This document shows, in pieces, positions 1 through 8,385 of a DNA stretch of 64,000 nucleotides. The position numbers were made by a program, and so were the translations under genes. How positions within the stretch are numbered: the stretch's first letter is position 1; each line of letters starts with the position of its first letter. The notes under the pieces were generated by a model, which searched no databases, was not told the origin of the DNA, and was given only the letters and a program-made list of their open reading frames with translations. The DNA lies in contig NZ_GL397214.1 of assembly GCF_000146675.1 (NCBI RefSeq), positions 1,743,347 to 1,807,346 of the forward strand, given 5' to 3'. Source of the stretch: Hoylesella marshii DSM 16973 = JCM 13450. GTDB lineage: Bacteria; Bacteroidota; Bacteroidia; Bacteroidales; Bacteroidaceae.

Positions 1-2737
1 GGGAAATGTCGCTCTTGATGTGGCCGGGGGTAAGCGATGAACTGCGGCGCGTGAAGAGGGGATCTATAGTGTACCACGCCAAACGAGCACGATTGAAACC
101 GCTTCGGAGTGTCGTCTTGTCGGTATGCTCTGCAAACATGGAAGGTACACTTGACAGCACCCACGACGTAGGAGTCGACACATCAATAGTGCTCTTAGTA
201 TTCTCGAAGTCGTCGAGATAGGAGGCATTATCTTGCGTGCCCCTGTTCTTACCGGCAATGAGTTGGGCAAACTCGGCATTCAACTGTATATAAGAAGGGG
301 CTGTCACATGCAGAAAGGGTATTTTGTCGAGCATATGTGTGAGCCATTGACTCTCCTTTTTCCAATTCAGGTTTATCCCCCAGAGTGTATTGTTGAGGGG
401 CTCGCTGCCCATAGATACCTTGGAAGTGAGCGACTGCTCCGACAGATGTTGGAAGGTGCCGCCCAGCTGGAAATTCTTCGAGAAGTCGTATAGCCAATTC
501 AGCCCTAACATAGTCTTGCGCTGCTGCCCATAGTCGGTATTGCTTTCGAGCGACACATTGACGGGCGTACCTGCGTCGAGAATGCTCTGATTGAGTATAG
601 TCACTTCACCTGCGGAGTAGTCTACGCTGTAGTCAGACCCCTCCGAGAGGGTGACACCGCCTGCAGTCACTTTGACCGAACCCTGCGGCACGTTGTATGC
701 TCCTAACGAAATGATGTTGGCCGAAGTGCCGCGAAACTGACCGGCAAGCACAAACTTATCTTTCTCGGCCATCTGTTTGGCCACGGTCTTGGTGGAGTCA
801 TACAGCTCCGTGAAGCTATAGGATGAGGCTTTCGTTGCCGATACGCCTCGCTGCAAGAGGTAGTTGTAGAGGTTTTGACCAAAGGGTTCTACCTTGGGCA
901 AAAACACTCTGCCACCGGCCACCGTGTAGCCTTCCACGTAGTCGAAGTAACCATTGGCATGAGGCTTATTATTATTGTCGAGGCGGTCGGCACCCACTGC
1001 TTTGATGAGCGGGTCGTTCTTGACCTGCTGCTCCGGCAGATAGTTGAGATACACGCCTGTAGTATCGCTCCGATACTTAATATCCATACGGAATCTATCT
1101 CGCTCAACGGAGGAGGCCAGATAGTAAACGTTTTTCATCATGAGGTCCCAGTTACCCTGCTTGGGATGGTTACTCGTGTTCTTCAGAGACTTGACAAAGA
1201 GTGCTTTATTCACGTCTGACACATCGGACGCAAACTCACCGACCTGATATGTCATGCCACCATATGTATATTCGTATGCCACTGCGAGCACTTGATCTGT
1301 CTGTATGCCACTGCGTAGAGACACATAGCCGAGGGCATTGTTTACGGTATACTCGGAGGCATTCAGCAGACGGGCACTCTCCAACTTCTCGTAATCAGTA
1401 CCTCCGGTGAAGCCTGCAATGGCATCGAGCACGGTGCCGGTGCGATCAATATCGCGGGCATCGGCATAGGTAGTCGTCATGGCACCATATTCCGTATTGG
1501 CACTGTTGGCAGGTACGGGTACGCCCAAGGCCGCCCACAAGGGGTTAGAGATACGTGTGTTTTCGCCCAAGTCGGTCAGTGCGATGATATTCCGCGTATT
1601 GGCGGTCGTACCGGTTTTGTTGGTCACCCATATCTCCACACGGTTGATTTTTACGCCTGTCATGAGGTTCGGCAGCGATTGCATGGCCTTGTCGTAGATA
1701 CTCCGGAAGTATTGAGACAGGAAGAAGTGGCGGTTCTCCTCGTAGTCGGCTGCATCTATCTCAAAGGGTGTCAGCTGTACGCCGCCCCTTGATGACACAC
1801 TCTTAGTAGATGATTTCTTCTGTGAAAGCACGGTTTGCAGTTTCAGTTTGCCAAACTGCATGTCGGTACGAATGCCGAAGAGTGAACTTGCGCCGGTGAT
1901 AAGCGAGGAGTTGGAAGGGAAAGAGACATTACCTGCCTCCACGAGTTTGATAATTTCGTCTTCCTTACCTTCGTATTTCAGTTTCAGATTCTGTGCATCA
2001 AAATCGAACGTAGCATCCGTGTTGTAATTGAGGTTCATATCCACCTTATCCCCCACTTTACCCTTTACGCTCACATTTATCTTCTCATCGAAGTTCATGG
2101 TGGTGGTCTTTCGGTTGCGGATGGGCAACGATGGATTGTCGATATTTTTCAGTGTGGCACCGAATTTCAGCTCGGCCGACCCCTGTGTCTTGATTCTCAC
2201 GCCCCCAGGTCCGAATATCTTCTCTGCCGGACCGAGGTCGAAGTGCATGTCGGAGAAATCGAATTTCTCCTTGCCTTTAGCTTGATAGATTTCGGCATTC
2301 TTCGACCGGAAATAGGCGTTCATTGTTTTACGGAAGCTCCACGCACGGTATTCCTCCGGTGTCATCATGAGGGGAGCGTCGAGATAAGTCCCGCCCATTT
2401 TCGCACCGAAGACATATTGCCCTAACGTATCGTTGTATATCGCATCTTGCTTCAGATTGCCGGGGCGTGCCAAATCGGCCGCCCCTTGATGTAGGTCGTT
2501 CACAGTGAGGGGTACGGTGCGTTGCACCTTCCATCGAGGATGTAGCAGACTGTCGGGTATCGTGTCCTCCTCTATCTCTACCGCCGCAGGTGGCACACTC
2601 GCTACCTTGCTGTCCTTCCGTGTCTTATCGTCTTGCCGTTCATGGCGGAGTGCAATGTTTCCTGCCGGCATCGAAATGATGTTGGAAAACAGAAAGCATA
2701 CCGACACAGCGGCGATGTAACGGAGCGATTTCATCAT
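1..2737 (-). CDS. sprA: SprA, type IX secretion outer-membrane translocon (5' part, cut by window start)
   Basis: The minus strand is open from an ATG-ATG pair at 2737/2734 to the window edge, giving about 912 residues of a protein that is normally around 2,400 long. SprA forms the giant outer-membrane beta barrel through which the type IX secretion system exports proteins in Bacteroidota. Visible signs are an N-terminal hydrophobic signal segment (about residues 5-22), many short amphipathic beta-strand stretches, and SprA-like phrases such as FGPGGVRIKTQGSAELKFG, LNYNTDATFDFDAQNLKL and LPNLMTGVKINRVEIWVTN. I recognise these from the family; I could not run a profile. The gene follows ruvA on the same strand with a 59-base gap, an arrangement I recall from relatives. 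The first 2.7 kb is intact with no frameshift. Confidence 0.93.
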   Translation of the reverse strand, partial: MMKSLRYIAAVSVCFLFSNIISMPAGNIALRHERQDDKTRKDSKVASVPPAAVEIEEDTIPDSLLHPRWKVQRTVPLTVNDLHQGAADLARPGNLKQDAIYNDTLGQYVFGAKMGGTYLDAPLMMTPEEYRAWSFRKTMNAYFRSKNAEIYQAKGKEKFDFSDMHFDLGPAEKIFGPGGVRIKTQGSAELKFGATLKNIDNPSLPIRNRKTTTMNFDEKINVSVKGKVGDKVDMNLNYNTDATFDFDAQNLKLKYEGKEDEIIKLVEAGNVSFPSNSSLITGASSLFGIRTDMQFGKLKLQTVLSQKKSSTKSVSSRGGVQLTPFEIDAADYEENRHFFLSQYFRSIYDKAMQSLPNLMTGVKINRVEIWVTNKTGTTANTRNIIALTDLGENTRISNPLWAALGVPVPANSANTEYGAMTTTYADARDIDRTGTVLDAIAGFTGGTDYEKLESARLLNASEYTVNNALGYVSLRSGIQTDQVLAVAYEYTYGGMTYQVGEFASDVSDVNKALFVKSLKNTSNHPKQGNWDLMMKNVYYLASSVERDRFRMDIKYRSDTTGVYLNYLPEQQVKNDPLIKAVGADRLDNNNKPHANGYFDYVEGYTVAGGRVFLPKVEPFGQNLYNYLLQRGVSATKASSYSFTELYDSTKTVAKQMAEKDKFVLAGQFRGTSANIISLGAYNVPQGSVKVTAGGVTLSEGSDYSVDYSAGEVTILNQSILDAGTPVNVSLESNTDYGQQRKTMLGLNWLYDFSKNFQLGGTFQHLSEQSLTSKVSMGSEPLNNTLWGINLNWKKESQWLTHMLDKIPFLHVTAPSYIQLNAEFAQLIAGKNRGTQDNASYLDDFENTKSTIDVSTPTSWVLSSVPSMFAEHTDKTTLRSGFNRARLAWYTIDPLFTRRSSSLTPGHIKSDIS

Positions 2738-2796
2738 AGAATCTACCTGCGGTCACGGACGTTCCACCTTTGCAAGGGAAGGAGCGGCGAGTAATA

Positions 2797-3411
2797 TTAC
2801 TTAATCATCTTCAACGCCTGCTTCACTACTTGCTCTACGGGTAGGTCGGGGTGCATCTTCAGTATCTCGACAACCACTTTCGAGGAGGGTGCCGGGGAGA
2901 AACCCAACATAGTGAGAGCACCCACGGCCTCGTCTTTCACGGCACTGTTCGTGGCAACGACATGACCGGCCGTGGTAGGCAATTCCTGTGCAATACCCGA
3001 TGAAACAATCTTGTCTTTCAGGTCGATGATAATACGTTGGGCTGTTTTCAGCCCGATGCCTTTCACACCTTTCAGCATTCGTTCGTCGCCTGTGGAGATA
3101 ACGTTGCACAACTCGGCCGTTGTCATAGCCGAGAGAATCATACGCGCGGTGTTGGCTCCTACACCCGAAACACTGATAAGCAGCCGGTACAACTCCCGCT
3201 CCTGACGGGTGAAGAAGCCATAGAGCGTGAAGGAGTCATCGCGTCCACCGGCTGACAACACCTCGTGTACATAGAGTTTCACCTCCTTTTTACCCTGTAC
3301 GGAAGTGTAGGTGTTAAGCGAGATATTGAGCGCGTAGCCTACGCCCGATGCTTCTATCACAGCTAAGGCTGGGGTAGCTTCGGAGAGTTCGCCTTTGATG
3401 TATTCTATCAT
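2797..3411 (-). CDS. ruvA: Holliday junction branch migration protein RuvA
   Basis: This 204-residue protein matches the usual RuvA length of about 200. RuvA tetramers bind four-way DNA junctions and load the RuvB motor for branch migration. The N-terminal OB-fold opens with MIEYIKGELSE. Helix-hairpin-helix motifs follow (GVGANTARMILSAM near residue 85 and GVKGIGLKTAQRIIIDLKDK near residue 115). The C-terminal RuvB-binding domain is separated by a low-complexity linker (about residues 137-155). It lies 59 bases upstream of sprA and is probably co-transcribed with it. RuvB and RuvC are not in the window. Confidence 0.96.
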   Translation of the reverse strand: MIEYIKGELSEATPALAVIEASGVGYALNISLNTYTSVQGKKEVKLYVHEVLSAGGRDDSFTLYGFFTRQERELYRLLISVSGVGANTARMILSAMTTAELCNVISTGDERMLKGVKGIGLKTAQRIIIDLKDKIVSSGIAQELPTTAGHVVATNSAVKDEAVGALTMLGFSPAPSSKVVVEILKMHPDLPVEQVVKQALKMIK

Positions 3412-3557
3412 TGTCTTCTTTTTTTATTCGTTTATATACCTGATTATAAACGCCAATCTTAGCACTTTATTGTGTACATACAGACTTGTCGGTACAATCG
3501 TTCTCCCACCTCATCAGGTTTCCCATCCAAAAGATGGCACAACCACCACAAGTGTAA

Positions 3558-3830
3558 GCGCCGAAAACAACGTTCTCTGTGCGAAGCGGAGCAGAAACGA
3601 AGTTCGCTGACACGAAGAGGAAGCAAAGCAAAGAGCGCAATATGTCAGCCCAGTGCATCGCGTTGGGTATAGGGCAATTCCCTAAATGGAGCGCTGTAGG
3701 TGCGACAGAATCTCCCAACCGATACGATTTGCCGCGAGAAAGGTTACCGACCCATCCACATACAAACGCCACCTGCACATAGAACAAATGCCATCTGTAC
3801 GGGGCATGAATGCCGACTTATCTATCGTCA
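3558..3830 (+). repeat. Composite dispersed repeat, copy 1 (parts A and C)
   Basis: Part A (about 3558-3708) carries GAAACGAAGTTCGCTG, a GTCAGCCC-x-GCGTTGGG segment and AAATGGAGCGCTGTAGGTGC. Part C (about 3715-3830) carries CGATTTGCCGCGAGAAAGGT and AGTCGGCATTC on the opposite strand. Part A recurs at 12415-12520 and 23190-23330, and part C recurs inverted at 12300-12408. The copies are 70-90% alike by eye, have no conserved open frame and lie only between genes. Confidence 0.75.
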
Positions 3831-3843
3831 CTTTACAATCCTT

Positions 3844-3932
3844 ACCCCCATTGGTCATGAAGACCTATATAGAAAGCCATGTCATCTCTAATTAAAAATG
3901 GCAGATGAGCCGTCTCCTGACCGATGGGGGTT
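3844..3932 (+). repeat. 89-bp MITE-like element, copy a
   Basis: Terminal inverted repeats ACCCCCATTGGTCATGA and TCCTGACCGATGGGGGTT enclose an AT-rich core containing AGCCATGTCATCTCTAATTA. Copies lie at 4065-4259 (expanded), 17792-17880 and 38570-38657 (inverted). Copies a and c have the same 89-bp length, which supports a defined element rather than chance palindromes. Confidence 0.7.
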
Positions 3933-4064
3933 TAGGAGATAGTACGGAAATGTCGGTTGTAAGATGGCTTAACAAGCAAGGTATGCAAGGCACAGGAAAG
4001 GCACGGATAAGGGAAAGAATCCACAGCAGAGCGGAACACGTATCGGGATTTTTCCGTATCTTTG

Positions 4065-4259
4065 AACCTCAATCGGTCATGAGAGCCTATACAGATTTTG
4101 TTTGATGGTCGAATAGATTGTTTGTCGTCCTATCAAGGCGTAGCGGGCTACGTCGAGAGAGGGCGGCAGACAAGATGCCGACAAGCGAATAAAAGATGAT
4201 AGGGAGCCATAGATGCAATATTGAAATGGTACATAAGCGGTCTCATGGCTGATGGGGAT
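4065..4259 (+). repeat. MITE-like element, copy b, with about 105 bp of extra internal sequence
   Basis: The left end AACCTCAATCGGTCATGAGA and the right end GTCTCATGGCTGATGGGGAT match the 89-bp family. The GGGAGCCAT and AAATGG core words are present, but about 105 bp of unrelated sequence sits inside the left arm. It may be a longer ancestor or a copy that received an insertion. Confidence 0.6.
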
Positions 4260-4350
4260 GAACGCCCATAGACACACCGGAGGCAGCAAAGTCGGATACC
4301 GGAGGAAAATATGTCCCTACAAATAAGGGATAAATGATGAGACAGAACAT

Positions 4351-5565
4351 ATGAAAGTGATAGACGATACAGACGAAAAACGACAAAGCGGGATGAACGA
4401 AACGGCATATGCCATTCTCTTCATCATCAGTATATCCCACTTCCTGAACGACATGATACAGTCGGTCATCCCCTCTATTTACCCCATTCTCAAGGAACAA
4501 TACCGTTTCACATTCGCCCAGATAGGTATGATTACGCTATGTTTCCAACTTACTTCCTCCATTCTGCAACCCGTCACAGGACATTGGGCAGACCGCCATC
4601 CGCGGCCTTATTCGCTATCGGTGGGCATGTGTTTCACGCTGGTCGGCCTTCTAATGTTAGCCTTTGCCGACAGTTTTGTGTTGATACTGTCGGCCGTGAG
4701 TGCTATCGGTCTGGGTTCTTCCGTGTTTCATCCCGAATCCTCGCGGGTGGCACAGCTGGCTTCAGGCGGGAAGAAAAGCCTTGCGCAATCTATCTTTCAG
4801 GTAGGTGGTAATGGGGGAAGTGCCTGCGGTCCGTTGTTAGCTGCACTCATCGTACTACCTTTTGGGCAAGTCTCTATCGCTTTCTTCGCAGTGGCAGCCA
4901 TCCTTGCTTCCGGACTGCTCTACAAAGTGGGACGATGGTATGGTGCGAAACTCGTGGGTATGACCGGCCACACCGCCACACGCCAGACGAAAACAATACC
5001 CCTGTCGAGGCACACGGTGCACACAGCCATGTTCATTCTCGTGGCACTCATCTTCTCGAAATACTTCTACCTGTCGTGTATGACGGCATACTTCACGTTT
5101 TTCCTTATTGATAAGTTCGGCGTTTCGGTGCAGACCTCTCAGCTTTGCCTCTTCGCCTTTTTGGCTGCATCTGCTGTAGGGACATTAGGCGGAGGCCTGT
5201 TGGGCGATCGTTACGGTAGGAAGTACGTCATCTGGGGTTCTATCCTCGGTGCCGCCCCCTTTGCCTTGTTGCTGCCTTACGTCAATCTGCCGCTCACCAT
5301 TTTATTGGCAATCATCATCGGACTTGTTATCTCTTCAGCCTTTTCTTCTATAGTGGTCTACGCCACCGACCTCCTACCCAACAAGGTGGGCATGGTGTCC
5401 GGCATGTTTTTTGGTCTGATGTTCGGTTTGGGTGGCATCGGTTCCGCCTTTTTCGGATGGTTAGCCGACCACACGGGTGTGGCATTTATCTTTCGCATCA
5501 GTGCGCTGCTGCCGCTGTTAGGTATTATCGCCGGTTTCCTGCCCGATACGAAGAAGATGGTCTGA
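4351..5565 (+). CDS. MFS transporter, fosmidomycin-resistance (Fsr) type
   Basis: This 404-residue inner-membrane exporter has about 12 hydrophobic segments and reads like the Fsr branch of the major facilitator superfamily. That branch is known for efflux of fosmidomycin and other small molecules. Signs are SISHFLNDMIQSVIPSIYP at the first helix, the loop 2-3 motif GHWADRHPRP, GLGSSVFHPESSRVA and the second-half GGLLGDRYGRKYV. The start could instead be the ATG at 4393 (MNETAY), because the first 14 residues are polar and not typical. It is flanked by repeat-rich DNA and stands alone. The true substrate cannot be read from the sequence. Confidence 0.85.
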   Translation: MKVIDDTDEKRQSGMNETAYAILFIISISHFLNDMIQSVIPSIYPILKEQYRFTFAQIGMITLCFQLTSSILQPVTGHWADRHPRPYSLSVGMCFTLVGLLMLAFADSFVLILSAVSAIGLGSSVFHPESSRVAQLASGGKKSLAQSIFQVGGNGGSACGPLLAALIVLPFGQVSIAFFAVAAILASGLLYKVGRWYGAKLVGMTGHTATRQTKTIPLSRHTVHTAMFILVALIFSKYFYLSCMTAYFTFFLIDKFGVSVQTSQLCLFAFLAASAVGTLGGGLLGDRYGRKYVIWGSILGAAPFALLLPYVNLPLTILLAIIIGLVISSAFSSIVVYATDLLPNKVGMVSGMFFGLMFGLGGIGSAFFGWLADHTGVAFIFRISALLPLLGIIAGFLPDTKKMV

Positions 5566-5590
5566 CAATGGCGAGGCAGTAACTTTCCTT

Positions 5591-5794
5591 TACGCGAGTT
5601 CTGGATAAGGCTATCGGACTGTAAGCCCCGACGGGGCGTAAGACCTTAGGCAGGGTGTGAAGCTCGTAAGAGCGCCCCCCCTAACAAGCATGTGCAGAAA
5701 GATGAATCCCGCAGGGGTGACAGAGGATTGAGTTTAGTTTTCTGTCGCCCCTTTGGAGTTATTGGATGAGATTCTCTTATCCCGAACTCACGTA
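5591..5794 (+). repeat. REP-like foldback element, copy 1 (204 bp)
   Basis: The ends TACGCGAGTTCTGGATAAGG and CTTATCCCGAACTCACGTA are inverted repeats. Inside lie AAGCCCCGACGGGGCG, a small GC-rich hairpin, a segment TGTGAAGCTCGTAAGAGCG, and CCCGCAGGGGTGACAG matched by CTGTCGCCCCTTTGG. The same words occur at 6136-6215 and 23567-23891. Repeats of this style are widespread in Bacteroidota genomes. Confidence 0.75.
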
Positions 5795-5882
5795 GATAGT
5801 TAGAGGGCAACCGCCTTTACAATATGATTTCACCTCACGAGATATAAGGAATATTAAATTCCCATCACATCCTTATAATCCC

Positions 5883-6015
5883 TTATCCACGTCTGTATAA
5901 CTCATTATACACGTTTGTATAACTCATTATACACGTTTGTATAACTCATTATACACGTTTGTATAACTCATTATCCACGTCTGTATAACTTCATTATCCA
6001 CGTTTGGAGAGTTTG
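5883..6015 (+). repeat. 22-bp tandem array with DnaA-box-like units
   Basis: Six units follow one another with a period of 22 (one unit is 23): starts at 5883, 5905, 5927, 5949, 5971 and 5994. Each begins TTATCCACG or TTATACACG and continues with T(C/T)TGTATAACTCA; units 2-4 are identical. A decayed seventh unit (TTATCTACGA) follows at 6016. The first eight bases equal the E. coli DnaA-box word TTATNCAC, and only the last base differs (G for A). An AT-rich stretch lies just to the left. It could be a DnaA-binding cluster or merely a minisatellite. Confidence 0.85.
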
Positions 6016-6135
6016 TTATCTACGACGGGAAATTTGTCTCTTCACGGTGGAAAATATTTCCCTTCATGAAGGGAATTTGTATTTCCTATCGTAAAGACGA
6101 TGATAAACCATGTTTCATCGACTTGATTATCTAAC

Positions 6136-6215
6136 TACGCGAGTTCGGGATAAGGCTATCGGACTGTAAGCCCCGACGGGGGTATTAGACGAGATCTCTT
6201 ATCCAGAACTCGCGT
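6136..6215 (+). repeat. Short internally deleted foldback element (80 bp)
   Basis: TACGCGAGTTCGGGATAAGG at the left and CTTATCCAGAACTCGCGT at the right form a long stem around AAGCCCCGACGGGG. It looks like the 5591-5794 element with its middle removed. It ends about 110 bases past the stop codon of the convergent yitT-type gene. Confidence 0.7.
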
Positions 6216-6322
6216 TTCCTTTGGGCTTCTCCATCAACGGGAAACGGAAGAACATGAAAAAAGACCGCCATCCGCAACAGTTGCAGACGACGGCCGATAG
6301 GCTATCGGTAGGACTATTTCCG

Positions 6323-7228
6323 TCAGGCGGGTGTCTCCACTTTCTTGTGTTTCTTGGCTTTGAACTTGTCGAAGCCCTTGCCATAAACACCGATAACTGC
6401 GCTCTGAGAAACAAAGGCATCAGGGTCTACCTCGTTGATAAGGTTGAATATTTGTCCCGACTCCCGCTTCTTGGCTAATACGAAAAGCATCTGCACCTCG
6501 TGTCCGGAGTAGAAGCCCTTACCGTTCAACACGGTGCAACCACGGTGCGGACGCATGTTGATTTGCCGTCCTATCTCCTCATATTTATCGGAGATAATAA
6601 AGAATTGTACCGACTGTCGCATGGAGTTCACCACTTGATCTACGCATTGTGCGGAGATAAACAGCACCACGTACCCGTAGATTACCTTTTCCCAATCTTT
6701 CAAAACCAAGTAACTCGAGGTAATGATGATGATGTCGCAGATAAGAATCACCCGTCCGAGCGAGATGTCCTTGTATTTATTCACAATGGCAGCCACGATG
6801 TCGGTACCCCCTGCACTGCCGTTGGCAGATAGTCCGAGTCCCACTCCGCTACCACAGAAAATGGCACCGAGCACGCTTGCCATGAACGGTTGATCAGCAA
6901 GCAAATGGAAGTTTCCCGTGTAATGTGTAATAACGGAGATAGACAGAGTGAGGATAGTGACCCCATAGATGGTTTTCACGCAGAACTTGAAACCGAGTAT
7001 CTTCAAAGCCAACAGTAGCAGACCAATGTTAATGGTGAAGTATGTGAACTGTACGGGTATGCCAAATCCCCAATAAACAATAGAGGCAATACCCGGTACG
7101 CCGCCATTGGTAATGTCGTTGGGAAGCAGGAAAATTGTCCATCCGATGCAGTAGGAAAGCATGGCGATGGCAATAAGAATGTAGTCACGAATCTCTTTCA
7201 ATACGGTTGCTCTGTCAGGTTTTCTCAT
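6323..7228 (-). CDS. YitT family membrane protein
   Basis: This 301-residue protein has the YitT layout: an N-terminal block of five or six membrane helices (DUF161, about residues 15-205) containing GLGLSANGSAGGTDIVA. A soluble C-terminal DUF2179 domain follows (about 215-290), with MRPHRGCTVLNGKGFYSG and DPDAFVSQSAVIGVYGKGFD. The biochemical role of the family is unknown. I place the start at the ATG at 7228. The alternative TTG at 7255 falls inside the -7 promoter box (7253-7260), so it cannot be the start if that promoter is used. The gene is monocistronic. Confidence 0.88.
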   Translation of the reverse strand: MRKPDRATVLKEIRDYILIAIAMLSYCIGWTIFLLPNDITNGGVPGIASIVYWGFGIPVQFTYFTINIGLLLLALKILGFKFCVKTIYGVTILTLSISVITHYTGNFHLLADQPFMASVLGAIFCGSGVGLGLSANGSAGGTDIVAAIVNKYKDISLGRVILICDIIIITSSYLVLKDWEKVIYGYVVLFISAQCVDQVVNSMRQSVQFFIISDKYEEIGRQINMRPHRGCTVLNGKGFYSGHEVQMLFVLAKKRESGQIFNLINEVDPDAFVSQSAVIGVYGKGFDKFKAKKHKKVETPA

Positions 7229-7252
7229 GTTGGTAGATATTTTTTCAGCCGC

Positions 7253-7283
7253 CAAAGGTAACGCAACTATGTGAAACTACAAA
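7253..7283 (-). promoter_or_regulatory. Promoter of the yitT-type gene
   Basis: The -7 box TACCTTTG (minus strand of 7253-7260) has a -33 TTTG (7280-7283) 19 bases upstream, matching the Bacteroidota sigma consensus. It decides the start codon at 7228. Confidence 0.7.
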
Positions 7284-7423
7284 ATAAAAGCATTGAAAAA
7301 GCAGAGCGGTGGACAAAAACACGACTTTTTTATATCGCTTTTCGCCGTATAGAAGAGGGCGGAAGTATCGGCAGGTGGTGTGCAGTATGCTTTCCGATGA
7401 AGTCCTTCCGCATTCCGCAAGCC

Positions 7424-7906
7424 TCAACGTCGCTCTTTGAAGAAGCGTTGCATCAGTTCCCTGCACTCTTCGGCGAGGATACCACCCATGACTTCTGTCT
7501 TAGGATGCAACACGTCGGGGGCATAAAGACGATAACCGCGCTTGGTATCGGACGCACCGTAAACGATACGCGATAGTTGCGCCCATGCCAATGCACCGGC
7601 GCACATGGGGCAAGGCTCTACGGTGACATAGAGAGTGCATCCGGTCAAGTACTTGCCTCCCAGCGCATCGGCCGCCGCTGTAATGGCTTGCATCTCGGCA
7701 TGGGCGGTCACGTCGTGCAGGGTCTCTGTCAGGTTATGTGCCCGCGAAAGGATGCGTCCCTTGCAAACGATGATGGCACCCACGGGAATCTCTCCTTCCT
7801 CAAAAGCCATCTCTGCCTCGGCTAATGCCTTGCGCATGAATGCCTCATCGGTCTTTGTCGGATCTTCGGTCGGCGATGCATGGTGTGAGTGTTCGGGTTG
7901 TTTCAT
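7424..7906 (-). CDS. tadA: tRNA-specific adenosine deaminase TadA
   Basis: TadA deaminates the wobble adenosine (A34) of tRNA-Arg(ACG) to inosine. The 160-residue protein carries the zinc site HAE (His69, Glu71) and PCPMC (Cys99, Cys102), and the family phrases GEIPVGAI and LTGCTLYVTVEPCPMCAGAL. I take the ATG at 7906, whose N-terminus is unusually polar and His-rich (SHHASPTEDPTKTD). The ATG at 7837 (MRKALAEAEMA) would still keep the whole deaminase fold. The gene diverges from yraN, with promoters almost back to back. The -7 box lies only four bases before the ATG at 7906, so the mRNA would be leaderless or start at the downstream ATG. Confidence 0.93.
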   Translation of the reverse strand: MKQPEHSHHASPTEDPTKTDEAFMRKALAEAEMAFEEGEIPVGAIIVCKGRILSRAHNLTETLHDVTAHAEMQAITAAADALGGKYLTGCTLYVTVEPCPMCAGALAWAQLSRIVYGASDTKRGYRLYAPDVLHPKTEVMGGILAEECRELMQRFFKERR

Positions 7907-7910
7907 GGTA

Positions 7911-7918
7911 CAAAAATA
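7911..7918 (-). promoter_or_regulatory. -7 box of tadA
   Basis: The minus strand reads TATTTTTG, matching TAnnTTTG. Only four bases separate it from the ATG at 7906. No clear -33 TTTG is present. Confidence 0.5.
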
Positions 7919-7939
7919 GTATATTTCAGTGAAACACCC

Positions 7940-7970
7940 TTTGTGAAACCGGTGAAAAATAGTACTTTTG
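7940..7970 (+). promoter_or_regulatory. Promoter of yraN-birA-pyrH
   Basis: A -33 TTTG (7940-7943), a 19-base spacer and the -7 box TACTTTTG (7963-7970) match the Bacteroidota consensus, 22 bases before the yraN ATG. Confidence 0.7.
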
Positions 7971-7992
7971 TACACTATAAGTAAGAAAGAAC

Positions 7993-8367
7993 ATGGCAGC
8001 ACACAACGAATTAGGACAATGGGGTGAGGAGAAAGCCGCCGAATATTTGATAAAGAAGGGCTTTTATATACGTCACCGTGATTGGAAAAGCGGGCATCGA
8101 GACATTGACCTCGTGGCTATCGACGAAGACAGTACAATATTGCTGTTCGTAGAGGTGAAGACCCGACAGACCGACTTCTACGGTTCACCCGACGAAGCAG
8201 TAGATAGGGAAAAGCGTAAAAACCTACTCGCAGCAGCCCACGAATACATATTGGCCTACCATATGGGGTGGATTGAACAGCGTTTCGATATCATTTCTGT
8301 TGTGGGCACAAACGATGAAAACGTGAAAATAACCCACATTGAAGACGCTTTCGGCATACTCCTCTGA
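7993..8367 (+). CDS. YraN family (UPF0102) endonuclease-like protein
   Basis: At 124 residues this has the full UPF0102 length. The family has a restriction-endonuclease-like fold resembling Holliday junction resolvases, but its role is not established. Visible signs are NELGQWGEEKAAEYLIKKG at the N-terminus, the putative metal site RDIDLVAID (about residues 37-45) and FVEVKTRQ (about 54-61). It heads a run with birA (18-base gap) and pyrH (20-base gap), so the three are probably co-transcribed. Confidence 0.93.
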   Translation: MAAHNELGQWGEEKAAEYLIKKGFYIRHRDWKSGHRDIDLVAIDEDSTILLFVEVKTRQTDFYGSPDEAVDREKRKNLLAAAHEYILAYHMGWIEQRFDIISVVGTNDENVKITHIEDAFGILL

Positions 8368-8385
8368 CCCGACAGACCGACACAG

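Larger units (their letters stand above)
3412..4350. other. Repeat-filled intergenic region of 939 bp
   Basis: No convincing gene lies between ruvA and the MFS gene, which are divergent. The interval holds one composite repeat (about 3558-3830) and two MITE-like elements (3844-3932 and 4065-4259). The small open frames here translate repeat sequence and are interrupted differently in other copies, so I do not call them. Confidence 0.7.
5566..6322. other. Intergenic region of 757 bp with foldback repeats and a tandem array
   Basis: No gene is supported. From left to right it holds a 204-bp foldback element (5591-5794), an AT-rich stretch (about 5820-5880), a 22-bp tandem array (5883-6015), a palindrome CCCTTCATGAAGGG near 6061 and a short foldback derivative (6136-6215). 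The flanking genes are convergent. Confidence 0.7.

Noticed and set aside
5883..6015. Firm call of oriC at the DnaA-box-like array
   Set aside because: The last base of the box is wrong in all units and dnaA is absent from the window; kept only as a hypothesis.
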